A stretch of DNA of 64,000 bases. Origin: an uncultured Holophagaceae bacterium. GTDB taxonomy: Bacteria > Acidobacteriota > Holophagae > Holophagales > Holophagaceae. Of this stretch, positions 61,870 through 64,000 are shown piece after piece (the first letter of the stretch is position 1; each line of letters begins with the position of its first letter). The notes below the pieces were generated by a model, which saw only the letters and a list, made by a program, of their open reading frames with translations, ran no database searches and was not told the origin of the DNA. Both the position numbers and the translations under genes were made by a program. The stretch is from the NCBI GenBank assembly GCA_903884655.1, contig CAISFO010000022.1:32898-96897 (forward strand), written 5' to 3'.

Positions 61870-63870
61870 CTAGCGCTGGGCTTCCTCCAGGGCCCCCTGG
61901 GCAGCCTCCCAATCGCTCATGGCGTAAGCGAGATCCGCCTCCAGGGCCTTCTGAGCGTCCAGCTTGGTACTGAAGGCCTGCCAGTCAGTGGGGTCCATGG
62001 CGGCAAGCTCCTTCTGCAGGTCCGCCAGCTTTATTTCCAGATCGGCCACGTTGGCCTCGGCTTCGGCCACCTGGCGTTCGAAACGCTTCACCGCGCGCTG
62101 TTTGTCCTTGTCGATGGGAAGGGCCTTTGCAGGCTTTGCTTCGGAGCTTTGCTGCTTCGCCGAGGGGCTGGGCCTTGCCTGCGGCGAAGCGAGCTTCTTG
62201 CTTGGTTCGGGTTTCTTGGATTCATCGGGTTCCTGGCTGCCGGCCTCGTCTTCGCTGCCGAGATCGAGATCGACCCAGGCCTGGTGATCTTCGTAGCCGC
62301 CTTCGCGGAACTCGGCCTTGCCTTCGTGGATGCGCAGCAGCGAATCCGCCACGCGACCCAGCAGGTAGCGGTCGTGGGTCACCACGATGGCAGCGCCCGT
62401 GAAGCTGAGGATGGTGTCCTCCATGGCCTCCATGCTGGGGATGTCCATGTGGTTGGTGGGCTCGTCCAGCAGCAACAGGTTCACGCCGTGGCGGATGAGA
62501 GTAGCGATGCTGAGCCGGGCCCGCTCGCCGCCGGAGAGCGCTGTCACGGGCTTATCCACTTCATCGCCCCGGAACTGGAACTTGGCCAGGAAGCCCAGCA
62601 CGTCCTGCCTTACCGCCATGGGCGTCACCCCGTGGATCTGCTGAAAAACGGTATTGCGGGGATCCAGGTTCCGGTGGTGCTGGTCGAAGTAGCCCACCTT
62701 CACCTGGCTGCCCAGGCGGGCCTGGCCGCTGATGAAGGGAATCTCCTCGGAGATGGCCTTCAGCAGCGTGGATTTGCCGGTGCCATTGAGACCCACGATG
62801 CCCATCTTCTGGCCACGTTTGATCTGGAGCTGCTCCAGGGGCGCGTAGAGGGGCTGGCCGTCCCAGCCCACACTGGCGTTCTCCAGCACCAGGGCCACAT
62901 CGCCGCTGCGCGTGGTCTCAGGGAAGCTGAACTTGATCTTGCGGCGGTCCCGCAGAGGTTTCTGGATGCGGTTCAGCTTGGAGAGGTGGGTGCGGCGGCC
63001 CCGGGCCTGCTTGGTGTTCTGGCCGGCAATGTTGCGCCGGATGTACTCTTCCTGGTTCTTGATGTAGGCCTGCTGCTGCTCGAAGTGGCGTTCCAGGAGT
63101 TCCAGCTCCTGTTCCTTCTTCTCCATGAACTCCGAGTAGTTTCCCTCGTAGCTGCGGGAGCGGCCCTGCTCCAGCTCCAGGATCTCCGTGGCAATCTTGT
63201 CCAGGAAGTAGCGGTCATGGCTGATGACAGCCACCGTGGCATCCGTATCCTGAATGAACTGTTCCAGCCAGCGCAGGCTGGGCAGATCAAGATGGTTTGT
63301 AGGCTCGTCCAGCAACAGCAGGTCCAGTCCCTGGAGGATGGCCTTGGCCAGCATTACGCGGCATTTCTGGCCACCGGAGAGGGTCTCCACCTGGCGCTCG
63401 AAGTCCGCTGCGCTGAACCCCAGGGATTGCAGGATGCTCTCAGCCCGGGCACGGATGCTGAAGCCGTCGAGATGCTCAAAGGCCTCGGTGACCTTCTGGT
63501 AGCGCTCCATGACTTCGGTGAGGTCGGCGCCCGCTTCGCCCATGCGGTGTTCCAGGTCTCGCATTTCGTGCTGCAGACGCTCCACGTCGCCGAAGGCCGC
63601 CAGCGCCTCCTCCAGCACGCTGCCGTCGGTCTCAGGGATCAGGTCCTGGGCATAGTGCCCCATGCGGATGCCGCGCTCCTTTGTGGGCCGCACCACGGTG
63701 CCGCTGTCGGCTTCCAGCTGGCCCAGCAGCAGCTTGAAGACCGTGCTCTTCCCTGCCCCGTTGCGCCCGATGACGCCCCAGCACTCGCCCTCCTGGATGG
63801 CCCACGTGACATCCTTCAGCACCTCCTGGGGGCCGAAGCGCAGGTCAACGTGGTTGAGGGATGCCAGCAT
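61870..63870 (-). CDS. ABC-F family ATPase (Uup/EttA-like)
   Basis: 666 residues with two ABC ATPase domains and no membrane part. Domain 1: Walker A GRNGAGKSTV, signature LSGGQKCRVMLAKAI, Walker B LLLLDEPTNHLDL; a linker of basic and coiled-coil residues with RRNIAGQNTKQARGRR; domain 2: Walker A GLNGTGKSTLL, signature LSGGERARLSIATL and DEPTNHMDIPS. A Lys/Pro/Ser-rich linker and a C-terminal coiled coil (about 585-666) resemble Uup. ABC-F proteins act on ribosomes; which tRNA or stall they relieve is unknown. Confidence 0.93.
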   Translation of the reverse strand: MLASLNHVDLRFGPQEVLKDVTWAIQEGECWGVIGRNGAGKSTVFKLLLGQLEADSGTVVRPTKERGIRMGHYAQDLIPETDGSVLEEALAAFGDVERLQHEMRDLEHRMGEAGADLTEVMERYQKVTEAFEHLDGFSIRARAESILQSLGFSAADFERQVETLSGGQKCRVMLAKAILQGLDLLLLDEPTNHLDLPSLRWLEQFIQDTDATVAVISHDRYFLDKIATEILELEQGRSRSYEGNYSEFMEKKEQELELLERHFEQQQAYIKNQEEYIRRNIAGQNTKQARGRRTHLSKLNRIQKPLRDRRKIKFSFPETTRSGDVALVLENASVGWDGQPLYAPLEQLQIKRGQKMGIVGLNGTGKSTLLKAISEEIPFISGQARLGSQVKVGYFDQHHRNLDPRNTVFQQIHGVTPMAVRQDVLGFLAKFQFRGDEVDKPVTALSGGERARLSIATLIRHGVNLLLLDEPTNHMDIPSMEAMEDTILSFTGAAIVVTHDRYLLGRVADSLLRIHEGKAEFREGGYEDHQAWVDLDLGSEDEAGSQEPDESKKPEPSKKLASPQARPSPSAKQQSSEAKPAKALPIDKDKQRAVKRFERQVAEAEANVADLEIKLADLQKELAAMDPTDWQAFSTKLDAQKALEADLAYAMSDWEAAQGALEEAQR

Positions 63871-63894
63871 CGAGACAGCTTTCAGGTTTCAGCA

Positions 63895-63920
63895 AGAAGG
63901 CCACCTTGCGGTGGCCTTCT
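63895..63920 (-). terminator. Terminator after tRNA-Ala
   Basis: Perfect 11-bp stem agaaggccacc (63895-63905) and ggtggccttct (63910-63920) with a four-base loop, four bases beyond the CCA end of the minus-strand tRNA. The T run is short (TTCTT is part of the stem). Confidence 0.6.
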
Positions 63921-63923
63921 GTT

Positions 63924-63999
<76 letters not shown>

Positions 64000-64000
64000 A

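Overview
The window is a GC-rich bacterial chromosome segment (AT-rich only in a few intergenic stretches and in one insertion). An LPS-type envelope is implied by LptF/LptG, arabinose-5-phosphate isomerase and a FadL-like outer-membrane protein. Other markers are a large lactate-oxidation cluster, a bacillithiol-type glycosyltransferase, monomeric NADP isocitrate dehydrogenase and a very dense operon layout with ATGA/TTGA overlaps. This fits an Acidobacteriota of the Holophagae type (Geothrix/Holophaga-like); that placement is inference from gene content, not a database result.

Layout. 1-7.0 kb: truncated membrane sensor gene, Fur-family regulator, tRNA-Gly, tRNA-Cys, mnmA, a single-chain LptF-LptG fusion, kdsD, a Lon-N domain protein and a CAU tRNA that looks like tRNA-Ile2. 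7.0-18.4 kb: lactate island with a FadR-type repressor, a palindromic operator, L-lactate permease, an FAD/Fe-S D-lactate dehydrogenase (Dld-II type), a LutC-type gene plus a LutB-LutA fusion, and then a second, complete lutA-lutB-lutC set, closed by elongator tRNA-Met.

18.4-27.3 kb: accessory region. A TPR/membrane signalling gene lies between tRNA-Met and a second copy of the tRNA 3' end plus terminator. That gene is itself split by a 5.8-kb element (about 19607-25440) flanked by a 5-bp AGAAA duplication; removing the element restores one 556-codon reading frame. The element carries a 220-bp tandem repeat array, a small overlapping operon (two HTH-like proteins and an integrase-like protein lacking its catalytic half) and, divergently, a RecQ-family helicase with an N-terminal region resembling an AbiEi-type (type IV toxin-antitoxin) antitoxin. 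This fusion on a mobile element is the best candidate here for an undescribed, possibly defence-related system.

27.8-34.1 kb: lone receiver-domain protein, ATP-grasp-like protein, bshA-like glycosyltransferase, yggT, divIVA, thiolase, FadL-like porin. 34.3-41.1 kb: trpEGDCFBA on the minus strand, preceded by a leader peptide with three consecutive Trp codons and an intrinsic terminator (classic attenuation), and interrupted between trpC and trpF by a small palindromic repeat.

41.1-64 kb: membrane protein, a 5'-nucleotidase split into two genes in reversed domain order, monomeric icd, fhs, an IMPACT/YigZ protein, an envelope-sensing operon (small ORF, two LiaF-like proteins, LytS-type kinase, LytTR regulator), an SCP2-repeat protein, polysaccharide deacetylase, Ppx/GppA phosphatase, an HMGL-family acyltransferase, birA, coaX, tryptophanase, aldehyde dehydrogenase, an ABC-F ATPase and tRNA-Ala.
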